Source of the DNA: CAZGSV01 sp964528605
Lineage (GTDB): Bacteria > Armatimonadota > Zipacnadia > CAZGSV01
Direction of reading: 5' to 3'
Assembly: GCA_964528605.1 (NCBI GenBank)
Contig: CAZGSV010000022.1
Span: forward strand, 1 to 33,297
DNA: 33,297 bases
Shown: in pieces, positions 13,416 to 19,718 of the stretch
Numbering within the stretch: the first letter of the stretch is position 1
Layout of the letters: every line of letters starts with the position of its first letter
Position numbers and translations under genes: made by a program
Notes under the pieces: model-generated
Databases searched by the model: none
The model's input: only the letters and a program-made list of their open reading frames with translations
Told to the model about the DNA's origin: nothing

Positions 13416-14612
13416 ATGGCGATTACACAGAACGGGGGTGCCTTAGTGACGGCATCAACGGCGGAAGAGAAACTGAAGCGTCTGAACCGGATCGGCATCG
13501 CGCTGAGCAGCACGAGGGACCTGGACGAGTTGCTGGCGCTGATAGTGACGGAGGCGCGGGCGTTCGTCGGCTGCGACGCGGGGAGCCTGTATCTGCGCGA
13601 GGACGACCGGCTGCGCTTCGTGGTGAGCCAGAACGATACCATCCGCAAGCGCATGGGGGAGAAGGCGGAGAGGGCGCTCTTCCGGCCGTTCGCGGTGCCG
13701 ATCAACCGGCAGTCCATCGCGGGCTACGCGGCGGCCACGGGGGAGACGCTGAACTTGGCGGACGCGTACGAGATCCCGGCGGATTCGGGCTACGCGCTGG
13801 ATCGCGACTTTGACAAGCGGAACAACTACCGCACGCAGTCAATGCTCGTGGTCCCGATGAAGGACCAGAACGAGACGGTAGTGGGCGTGCTGCAACTGAT
13901 AAACGCGCTGGAGGGCGAGGGGGAAATTCGGGCGTTCTCCGCGGAGGACGAGGAGTTGGTACTGTCGCTGGCGTCGCAGGGGGCGGTGGCGGTGGTCAAC
14001 GCGCGGCTGACGAAGGAACTGAAGGAGGCGCACTACGACACCATCGTGCGCTTGGCGGTGGCGGCGGAGTATCGCGACCAGGACACGGCGGCGCACATTC
14101 AGCGGGTGAGTCATTACGCGCGGGCACTGGCGAAGGCGATTGGGCTGGATGGGGACCGGCAGGAACTAGTGTTCTTGGCGAGCCCGATGCACGACGTGGG
14201 GAAGTTGGGGGTGCCGGACGCGGTGCTGCTGAAGCCGGGGCGGCTAGAGCCCGAGGAGCGGAAGGTAATGGAGGAGCACGCAGTGATCGGGGCGCGGATA
14301 CTCGGGGGATCGGAGTCGCGGATTCTGCGGGCGGCGGAGGAGATAGCGCTTTCGCATCAGGAGAAGTGGGACGGGAGCGGGTATCCGAATCATCTGAAGG
14401 GCGAGGAGATACCGCTCTTCGGGCGGCTAGTGGCGGTGGCGGATGTTTTCGATGCGCTGACGACGAAGCGGCCCTACAAGGAACCGATGGGGATCGGAGA
14501 GGCGGCGGGGGTGCTGGAGAAGGACGCGGGGACGCACTTCGAGCCGCGGCTGGTCGAGGCGTTCATGGGCATCATAGACGAGGTAGTGGAGATCTACAGC
14601 AGGTATCAGTAG
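13416..14612 (+). CDS. GAF domain plus HD-GYP domain signalling phosphodiesterase
   Basis: A 398-residue soluble protein. Residues about 34-195 form a GAF domain (CDAGSLYL, FAVPINRQSIAGYAAATGE, QSMLVVPMKD, VVGVLQLINA), a sensor fold that binds small ligands or nucleotides. Residues about 205-395 form an HD-GYP domain, which typically hydrolyses cyclic di-GMP. Its motifs are H227 (AAHIQRVSHYA), H259-D260 with VGKLGVPDAVLLKPG, H288, H314-Q-E, DGSGYP (319-324) and VADVFDAL (341-348). The usual HHE triad reads HQE, so one second-sphere or metal ligand may be altered. There is no membrane segment. A GTG at 13446 is an alternative start with a GGGGG stretch before it; the ATG was kept because the region before it has a plausible promoter. 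No diguanylate cyclase is nearby. Confidence 0.9.
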   Translation: MAITQNGGALVTASTAEEKLKRLNRIGIALSSTRDLDELLALIVTEARAFVGCDAGSLYLREDDRLRFVVSQNDTIRKRMGEKAERALFRPFAVPINRQSIAGYAAATGETLNLADAYEIPADSGYALDRDFDKRNNYRTQSMLVVPMKDQNETVVGVLQLINALEGEGEIRAFSAEDEELVLSLASQGAVAVVNARLTKELKEAHYDTIVRLAVAAEYRDQDTAAHIQRVSHYARALAKAIGLDGDRQELVFLASPMHDVGKLGVPDAVLLKPGRLEPEERKVMEEHAVIGARILGGSESRILRAAEEIALSHQEKWDGSGYPNHLKGEEIPLFGRLVAVADVFDALTTKRPYKEPMGIGEAAGVLEKDAGTHFEPRLVEAFMGIIDEVVEIYSRYQ

Positions 14613-14617
14613 GGGGG

Positions 14618-14666
14618 GCAGTGGGCAGTACCCAGCGGCCAGTAGACAGCAGCCAATAGACAGGTA
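14618..14666 (+). repeat. Heptamer array between convergent genes
   Basis: Seven units in perfect phase: GCAGTGG, GCAGTAC, CCAGCGG, CCAGTAG, ACAGCAG, CCAATAG and ACAGGTA. The array lies a few bases after the HD-GYP stop, in the 104-base gap before the 3' end of the convergent outer-membrane protein gene. No hairpin terminator is visible in this gap. Confidence 0.75.
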
Positions 14667-14716
14667 GGTAGCGTGTAAGGGGGGCGCGGGGAGAACATGA
14701 CGAGCGTTGCGACGGG

Positions 14717-16708
14717 TTAGAACATGGAGACGAGTTTGACGGCCAGGCGGCTCTCGGTTCTCTCGGCGTTGGGGTTGCCGATGATGACGTAGGCGTCGAG
14801 GCCGCGGCGGACGACTTGGCGATAGGACACGTAGAAGTTGTGCTTGCCGCCGGTGTTGACGTAACGGCCGGCGAAGCCGCGCTCGGGGTCGATGTCGAAG
14901 TTGGCGGAGAAGATGCCTTGGAAGAGGTCGTCCACGGGCTCGCCCGGAGGGGCCATGCGCTGGTACTCGGCGGAGGCCTGGAGGGCCAGGGCATCCGAGA
15001 GACGTAGGCCCTGGAAGAGGAGGGTGTAGAGGTAATCGCCTCCGAGCACTTTGCCGAGGTGGACTTTTAGGCCGCCGGATTCGAGGGGGATGTTGATGTT
15101 CCAGTGCAAGGCCGGGCTCCAGACGCGGTCAACGTTGGGGGGGCGCCCGTCGCGGGAGTAACCGAGGCTGAGGTCGGTACCGCCAGAAGTGGTGGCATCC
15201 ACCCAGAAGCCGATCTTGTCGTGGTACAGGCCGCCACCCTCTTTGTCGAAGCGGGCGCCGTTGAGTTCCCACTGCCAGGATTGGAGCCAGCGGTCCTCGA
15301 ACTTGTAGTAGGAGCCGATCTCGCCTTCGAAGCCATGGTAGCCGCTCTCGCCGAGGTAGCCGTCCACGGCGTTGTACTCATTGGGGATGCCGAAGTAGCG
15401 GACCTGGCCGCCGAGGTATCCGGGGTTGGGCCAGAAGGTGAACCAGTAGCGCTGGTAGAGGCCGTCGCCGCCGGGGCCGGCGGTCCAGGACTTGGCGAGC
15501 CTGCTGCTCCAGTAGATGTCGCCCTGAGGGAGCGGGCGGTGGTAGAGGTGGTAGAGGCTGGCGACGCGATTGTGGGTGCCGGGGAAGTCGGCGGAGGCGA
15601 AGGCTCCTTGGTAGAGGTTGTACTGATCGGCTTGGTAGTTGCCGCAGAGGACCGAGTCGTTGCGGTCGCCGATCTGCCAGGCATCGAGGACGCCAAACTC
15701 GAGTTGCTCGCTGCGGCCGTAGGTCTTGGCGCCGAGGTCGAACTGGGGAATGCGGCGGCTGTAGAGGATGTGGGACTCGGGGAAGTAGTCCTCGCCCTCC
15801 ATGAAGAAGGGGCGGCGGTCGGAGACGTACTTCTCGCCGTAGGAGAAGACGATGGACTCGACCTCGTCTTCGACGTTCTTGAAGTCGGGGTTGACGGAGG
15901 CGACGATAGTGGTGTCGGGCTCGTAAACCTGCTTGGCGTCGAGGCCGGCGCGGAGGCTGCTGCCGTCTTCGCCGGCTTCGGTGGTGGCGTAGCCCATGAC
16001 GCGGGGCTTGTGGGAGGGGGCGGGACACTGGAGGTCAACCCAATCGGCGGTTTCGTAAGAGTCCCAGACATCGTTCTCGAAGGGAGGCCAGTCGGTGTCT
16101 TCCGCTTCTCTGGCGATGGTGCGGGAGAGGTTGAAGCCGAACACGGACTGGCCTTTGGGGTACTTGAGCAGGGCGAAGGGAATGGCGAACTCGGCGGTCC
16201 AGCCGTCGGAGACGATTTTGGCGGCGCCGCGCCAATCGCCGCGCCACTCGACCTTCTCGGCGGCGCCGCCGGCGAGCGTCTCATACTGGGTGCCGATGGG
16301 GTTGAGGTAGAAGGAGCCGCCTCTGCGGTGCACGTGCAGCGGGTCGAGGCAGACTTCGACGAAGTCGTCGGCCCAGATGTTCTCGCCGTTGCGCTTGGTT
16401 TCGTTGGCGCGGATGGACTGGGGCCGGCTGTCGTAGCAGTAGAAAGCGAAGTAGCAGTTTTCGGAGTCGTAGCAGAGCCAGGCTTGAGTCTTCTCCGTGG
16501 AGGGCTGGCGCTTGGCGAGGTAGCGGAAGCCTTCGACCATGGAGGCGGACTTCCAGCAGGGATCGTCGAGGGCGCCGTCAATGACCGGCGGCTGATGTAC
16601 CTTGACTGCGGGAATGACGGGGTGGGCCCAGGCGGGAGCGGCGTGCGCGAGGAGAGCGAGCAGCAGGCAGAACCAGGCCAGGCGACGACAAGATTGGTAC
16701 CAAGGCAT
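14717..16708 (-). CDS. Secreted CBM9-like / DUF5916-like outer-membrane beta-barrel protein (paralogue 1)
   Basis: A 663-residue protein starting at an ATG preceded by GGGGAGG. A longer frame reaching 16798 adds 30 arginine-rich residues without features, so the internal start is preferred. It begins with a signal peptide ending near APAWA. Next comes a family 9 carbohydrate-binding-like domain (PPVIDGALDDPCWKSAS, then AWLCYDSENCYFAFYCYD and WADDFVEVCLDP). The remainder is a beta-rich C-terminal region with the DUF5916 hallmark NPDFKNVEDEV, DRRPFFMEGEDYF and YSRRIPQFDLGAKTYG. Alternating hydrophobic strands up to a terminal SRLAVKLVSMF, ending in phenylalanine, fit an outer-membrane barrel. 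Function in this family is unproven; glycan binding or uptake at the cell surface is the usual guess. It is transcribed away from the ceramidase-like gene. Confidence 0.88.
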   Translation of the reverse strand: MPWYQSCRRLAWFCLLLALLAHAAPAWAHPVIPAVKVHQPPVIDGALDDPCWKSASMVEGFRYLAKRQPSTEKTQAWLCYDSENCYFAFYCYDSRPQSIRANETKRNGENIWADDFVEVCLDPLHVHRRGGSFYLNPIGTQYETLAGGAAEKVEWRGDWRGAAKIVSDGWTAEFAIPFALLKYPKGQSVFGFNLSRTIAREAEDTDWPPFENDVWDSYETADWVDLQCPAPSHKPRVMGYATTEAGEDGSSLRAGLDAKQVYEPDTTIVASVNPDFKNVEDEVESIVFSYGEKYVSDRRPFFMEGEDYFPESHILYSRRIPQFDLGAKTYGRSEQLEFGVLDAWQIGDRNDSVLCGNYQADQYNLYQGAFASADFPGTHNRVASLYHLYHRPLPQGDIYWSSRLAKSWTAGPGGDGLYQRYWFTFWPNPGYLGGQVRYFGIPNEYNAVDGYLGESGYHGFEGEIGSYYKFEDRWLQSWQWELNGARFDKEGGGLYHDKIGFWVDATTSGGTDLSLGYSRDGRPPNVDRVWSPALHWNINIPLESGGLKVHLGKVLGGDYLYTLLFQGLRLSDALALQASAEYQRMAPPGEPVDDLFQGIFSANFDIDPERGFAGRYVNTGGKHNFYVSYRQVVRRGLDAYVIIGNPNAERTESRLAVKLVSMF

Positions 16709-16872
16709 TGCAGGCCTCCCCTCAACATTGCGCGGTCGGGCCAGGCGCCGGCGCGCCGCGGGTTCGGTGTGCCGGTGACGGCGTCTGGCGGTCACCATGG
16801 TATATGACGCTCCAAGTCGCTGAAAAGTGACGAGAAGATGCGAAATGTTTGTGGGAGTGGGCGGGGCGAGTG

Positions 16873-16901
16873 TTGCGAAGGGGCGTGGCGGCTGCTAAGG
16901 T
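16873..16901 (+). promoter_or_regulatory. Promoter of the ceramidase-like gene
   Basis: TTGCGA (16873-16878), a 17-base spacer ending in TGC, and TAAGGT (16896-16901) make a -35 plus extended -10 arrangement about 30 bases before the GTG start. On the other strand, the AT-richer stretch 16795-16850 could hold the divergent promoter of the outer-membrane protein gene, but no box there is convincing. Confidence 0.4.
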
Positions 16902-16931
16902 CGCTGGAACCGCGAAAGGGAGTGGTGCGTC

Positions 16932-18323
16932 GTGCGGATGAGCATGCTTCTGTTGACGGCGGCTTGCGCGCTGCTGAGCACGAGGGCGGTGCTGGCCGAG
17001 GGCATAAGGGCGGGAGTGGCGACATGCGAGATAACGCCTCCGACCGAGTGTGCGATGTGGGGGTACAGCGCGCGCCAGGGCGTGTCGCAGAGCGTGCACG
17101 ATGCCCTGATGGCTAAGGTGCTGGCGCTGGCGGGAGAGAAGGGGTCGCTGGCGATAGTGGCGCTCGACCTGGGGCGCCCCTTCGACAAGGACCTGCTGGA
17201 GATGATCGAGAAGCGGGCGGCGGAGGTGGGGGTTGAGCGGGTTATGATTGCGGCCTCGCACACGCACCAAGGGCCGGACCTGGAGAGCAGGGACTGGCCG
17301 ACCGCACAGTCACCGTGGCAGGACGAGGCGGCAGCGAAGGTCGCCGACGCGGTGGTGGCCGCGGCGGGAAGTATGCGTCCGGCGGTGCTGGGGTTCGGGA
17401 CCGGAGAGGTGGACCTGGCGCACAACCGGATATTGGTGCAGCCGGACGGGACGGTGGCGATGTTCTGGCGGAATGCGGAGCGCGTGCCGACCGCGCCGGT
17501 GGACAAGACGGTGCGGGTGCTGCGAGTGGATTCGGCGGAGGGCGTGCACCTGGCGCTGCTGGTGAACTACGCGTGCCACGCGGTGGTGCTCGGGCCGGAC
17601 AACCTAATGCTGTCGGCGGACTACCCGGGAGCGATGCGGAGGGTGGTGGAGGCGGGATGGGGGGGCGAGTGTTTCTTCCTGCAGGGCGCGTGCGGGGACG
17701 TCAACCCCTACGTGGACAAGACGCCGCTGGCGGAGGGCGGGCTGGAGGAGATGGAAACGATGGGGCGGGAGTTGGGGCAGGAGGTGCTGCGGGTGGCGAA
17801 GGGCATTGAGGTGGCCGCGCCCGCGGCGCCGACGGTGACGTCTTCGCGGCGGGTGTTCGAGTTCAAGCCGCGTTGGGACTTCTCGGATCCGAAGACCGTG
17901 GAGATGATGATGGAGCGCTACCGCGCCTACATCGAGCAACTGGGGGAGGAGAAGGTGCGGGGGTACGTGGCGAGGATGTCGACCGGTGCGACGGTGCCGG
18001 GCGCGGCGGCGGTGGTGGGCGGTGCCTATGCTTTCTGCGGATTCCCGGGGGAGTTCTTCGTGGACTTTCAGATGGACTTGGCGCGGCGGTCGCCGCTGCC
18101 GGCGACGATGTTCTTGGGATATGCGGACGGATACGCGGGGTACTTCCCGACGATTGCGGCGGCGGCGCGGGGGGGCTATGGGGCGAGTTACAGCACGAGC
18201 GTTGAGGTGGGGGCCGGGGAGCGGATGGTGGATGCGGCCGCGATCTCGATTCTGGAGGCGATGGGGCGGCTGAGGCCGGTGCCGGACGCGGAGGCTCCGG
18301 ACTATCCGCCGGAGGAGGACTAG
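16932..18323 (+). CDS. Secreted neutral/alkaline ceramidase-like hydrolase
   Basis: A 463-residue protein with a signal peptide (cleavage after about residue 22). It matches the N-terminal catalytic domain of neutral/alkaline non-lysosomal ceramidases. AGVATCEITPP (27-37) opens the fold. Zinc-ligand candidates lie in SHTHQGPD (109-116) and CHAVVL (H216), followed by SADYPGAM (228-235) and QGACGDVNP (251-259). Full ceramidases exceed 600 residues and carry a C-terminal beta domain. That domain is missing here, as in the many short environmental relatives whose substrate is unknown and may be a sugar or amide rather than ceramide. The GTG at 16932 has AAAGGGAG at suitable spacing; an ATG at 16938 is possible. 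A URO-D-like gene follows closely on the same strand. Hydrolase class is secure, but the ceramide substrate is doubtful. Confidence 0.85.
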   Translation: MRMSMLLLTAACALLSTRAVLAEGIRAGVATCEITPPTECAMWGYSARQGVSQSVHDALMAKVLALAGEKGSLAIVALDLGRPFDKDLLEMIEKRAAEVGVERVMIAASHTHQGPDLESRDWPTAQSPWQDEAAAKVADAVVAAAGSMRPAVLGFGTGEVDLAHNRILVQPDGTVAMFWRNAERVPTAPVDKTVRVLRVDSAEGVHLALLVNYACHAVVLGPDNLMLSADYPGAMRRVVEAGWGGECFFLQGACGDVNPYVDKTPLAEGGLEEMETMGRELGQEVLRVAKGIEVAAPAAPTVTSSRRVFEFKPRWDFSDPKTVEMMMERYRAYIEQLGEEKVRGYVARMSTGATVPGAAAVVGGAYAFCGFPGEFFVDFQMDLARRSPLPATMFLGYADGYAGYFPTIAAAARGGYGASYSTSVEVGAGERMVDAAAISILEAMGRLRPVPDAEAPDYPPEED

Positions 18324-18371
18324 CGGTGCCGCGACGGGAGGGTGCCCGCTGAGGAGGTGCTACAGGCCGGG

Positions 18372-19481
18372 ATGACTGGGAAGGAACGCTTGCTGACGGC
18401 GATGCGGCGGGGACAGGCTGCCCGGGTGCCGATACATGTGCGTGGGGTGCCGGTGTGGGATGAGGAGTGGGTGGCCTCGCGCGACGCGTCTTATGGGCCG
18501 CTGATCGAGGCGGTGCGGGAGCATGGCGATTACTTTGCCGGCACCGGTTTTGGCGGCGGGCCGGTGGTGACGGAGGCGCCGCTCGACCTGGTCACGGAGG
18601 AGCATATCGAGGGTGACTGGAAGGTGGCGGTGACGCGGTGGCGCTTGCCGCAGGGCGAGTTGCGCTGGGTGTGGAAGCACTCGCTGAAGGGGTATCCGTC
18701 GCTGCCGGTGGAGTTTCCGATAAAGACAAGGGAGCAGGCGGAGTGGGCGCTGGCGGCGCCCTATGAGCCGATGCGGCCGTCGGTGAAACGGCTGGCGGAG
18801 TTGGAGGGGCTGGTGGGCGAGCGAGGGGTGGTGGCCGCGGGCTTCCGCAACCCGCTGATGGTGGTGCAGGAGTTGATGGGGTCGGAGTTGCTGGCGATCT
18901 GGTCGCGCACGGAGCGGCCGTTGCTGGCGCGGATGATAGGGACGATGGCGGAGCGAATGCTGGAGGTGGTCGAGTACTTGCTGGCGCAGGGAGTGGGGCC
19001 GGTGTTTGCGACCTTGGGGCAGGAGTTCTGCGGGCCGCCGCTGATGTCGCCGGCGGATTATCGGGAGTTCTGCGTGGAGCCGGAGAAGCCGCTAGCGGAG
19101 GCGATACACCGGGCGGGGGGGCTGCTGCACTGCCACTGCCACGGGCCGATGAAGGACATCATCGGGATGCTAGCGGAGACGGGTGTGGACGCATTGCATC
19201 CGATAGAGCCCCCGCCGATGGGGGACCTCACGTTGGCTGAGGCGAAAGGGATGGTAGGGGACCGGGTGTGCCTCGAGGGTAACATCCAGATAGGGGATTT
19301 GTACACGCGGAGCGAGGGGGAGATTCGCGAGGCGACGAAGAGGGCGATAGAGGAGGGGGCGCCCGGGGGGGGATTCATATTGGCGCCGAGCGCGTCGCCG
19401 TACACGCCGAAGTTGTCGGCGGAGATGGTGCGCAATTGCCTGGCGATGATAGAGACGGGGGTGAAGGTGGGGAGGTATTGA
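18372..19481 (+). CDS. Uroporphyrinogen decarboxylase (URO-D) family protein, probable methyltransferase or decarboxylase
   Basis: A 369-residue TIM-barrel protein of the URO-D superfamily, most like the paralogues outside haem synthesis. The opening MTGKERLLTAMRRGQAARVPI is the standard family start, so the ATG at 18372 is preferred (AGGAGG 13 bases upstream). A GTG at 18342 would add ten residues. GLLHCHCHGPMKDIIG gives a His-Cys-His-Cys cluster of the kind that binds zinc in MtaA/CmuA-type corrinoid methyltransferases. It is followed by GVDALHPIEPPPMGD, CLEGNI and APGGGFILAPS near the end, the usual C-terminal signature. The arginine-rich substrate motif of true HemE is not seen, so haem synthesis is unlikely. 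It lies 48 bases after the ceramidase-like gene and is probably co-transcribed. This pairing is unexplained; demethylation of a small substrate is one possibility. Confidence 0.87.
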   Translation: MTGKERLLTAMRRGQAARVPIHVRGVPVWDEEWVASRDASYGPLIEAVREHGDYFAGTGFGGGPVVTEAPLDLVTEEHIEGDWKVAVTRWRLPQGELRWVWKHSLKGYPSLPVEFPIKTREQAEWALAAPYEPMRPSVKRLAELEGLVGERGVVAAGFRNPLMVVQELMGSELLAIWSRTERPLLARMIGTMAERMLEVVEYLLAQGVGPVFATLGQEFCGPPLMSPADYREFCVEPEKPLAEAIHRAGGLLHCHCHGPMKDIIGMLAETGVDALHPIEPPPMGDLTLAEAKGMVGDRVCLEGNIQIGDLYTRSEGEIREATKRAIEEGAPGGGFILAPSASPYTPKLSAEMVRNCLAMIETGVKVGRY

Positions 19482-19519
19482 GGTGGGGGGGCGCGCGAGG
19501 CCGGGGCCGGTGGGAGGGA

Positions 19520-19547
19520 ATAGGTAGTAGACAGTAGATAGCATGTG
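19520..19547 (+). repeat. Heptamer array after the URO-D-like gene
   Basis: Four units in phase: ATAGGTA, GTAGACA, GTAGATA and GCATGTG. The GCATGTG unit recurs from the arrays at 10052 and 13183. Confidence 0.65.
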
Positions 19548-19551
19548 GCCG

Positions 19552-19630
19552 CGACGCCGGCAGGCGTCGTTTCGCGGCCCGCTTTAGGCGGGTTCCTACA
19601 GTACACGGGGCGGCCCGGCGTGGCCGCCCC
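19552..19630. repeat. Inverted-repeat cluster before the helicase gene
   Basis: CGACGCC-GGCA-GGCGTCG (19552-19569), CCCGC / GCGGG (19578-19592) followed by TTCCTAC, and GGGGCGGCC-CGGCGT-GGCCGCCCC (19607-19630). An open frame runs through it into the helicase, but this is unlikely to be translated. Confidence 0.75.
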
Positions 19631-19656
19631 GACGACGTGCCGGGCGCTGGGCGGTC

Positions 19657-19698
19657 GCCACTGGCGGCTGGTAACCGAGCACTGGACACTGGGGTTGG
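19657..19698 (+). repeat. Divergent heptamer array directly before the helicase start
   Basis: Reading in sevens gives GCCACTG, GCGGCTG, GTAACCG, AGCACTG, GACACTG and GGGTTGG. Four of six units end in CTG. The word differs from the other arrays but the 7-base step is kept. Confidence 0.55.
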
Positions 19699-19718
19699 GC
19701 GGCGGTAGCGTGAGGGCG

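Noticed and set aside
16709..16798. 30-residue N-terminal extension of the first outer-membrane protein
   Set aside because: It is arginine-rich and would precede the signal peptide; GGGGAGG is correctly placed for the ATG at 16708.
19545..19718. 58-residue N-terminal extension of the helicase
   Set aside because: It translates palindromes and heptamers, and the family-like sequence and a usable ribosome site begin at 19719.
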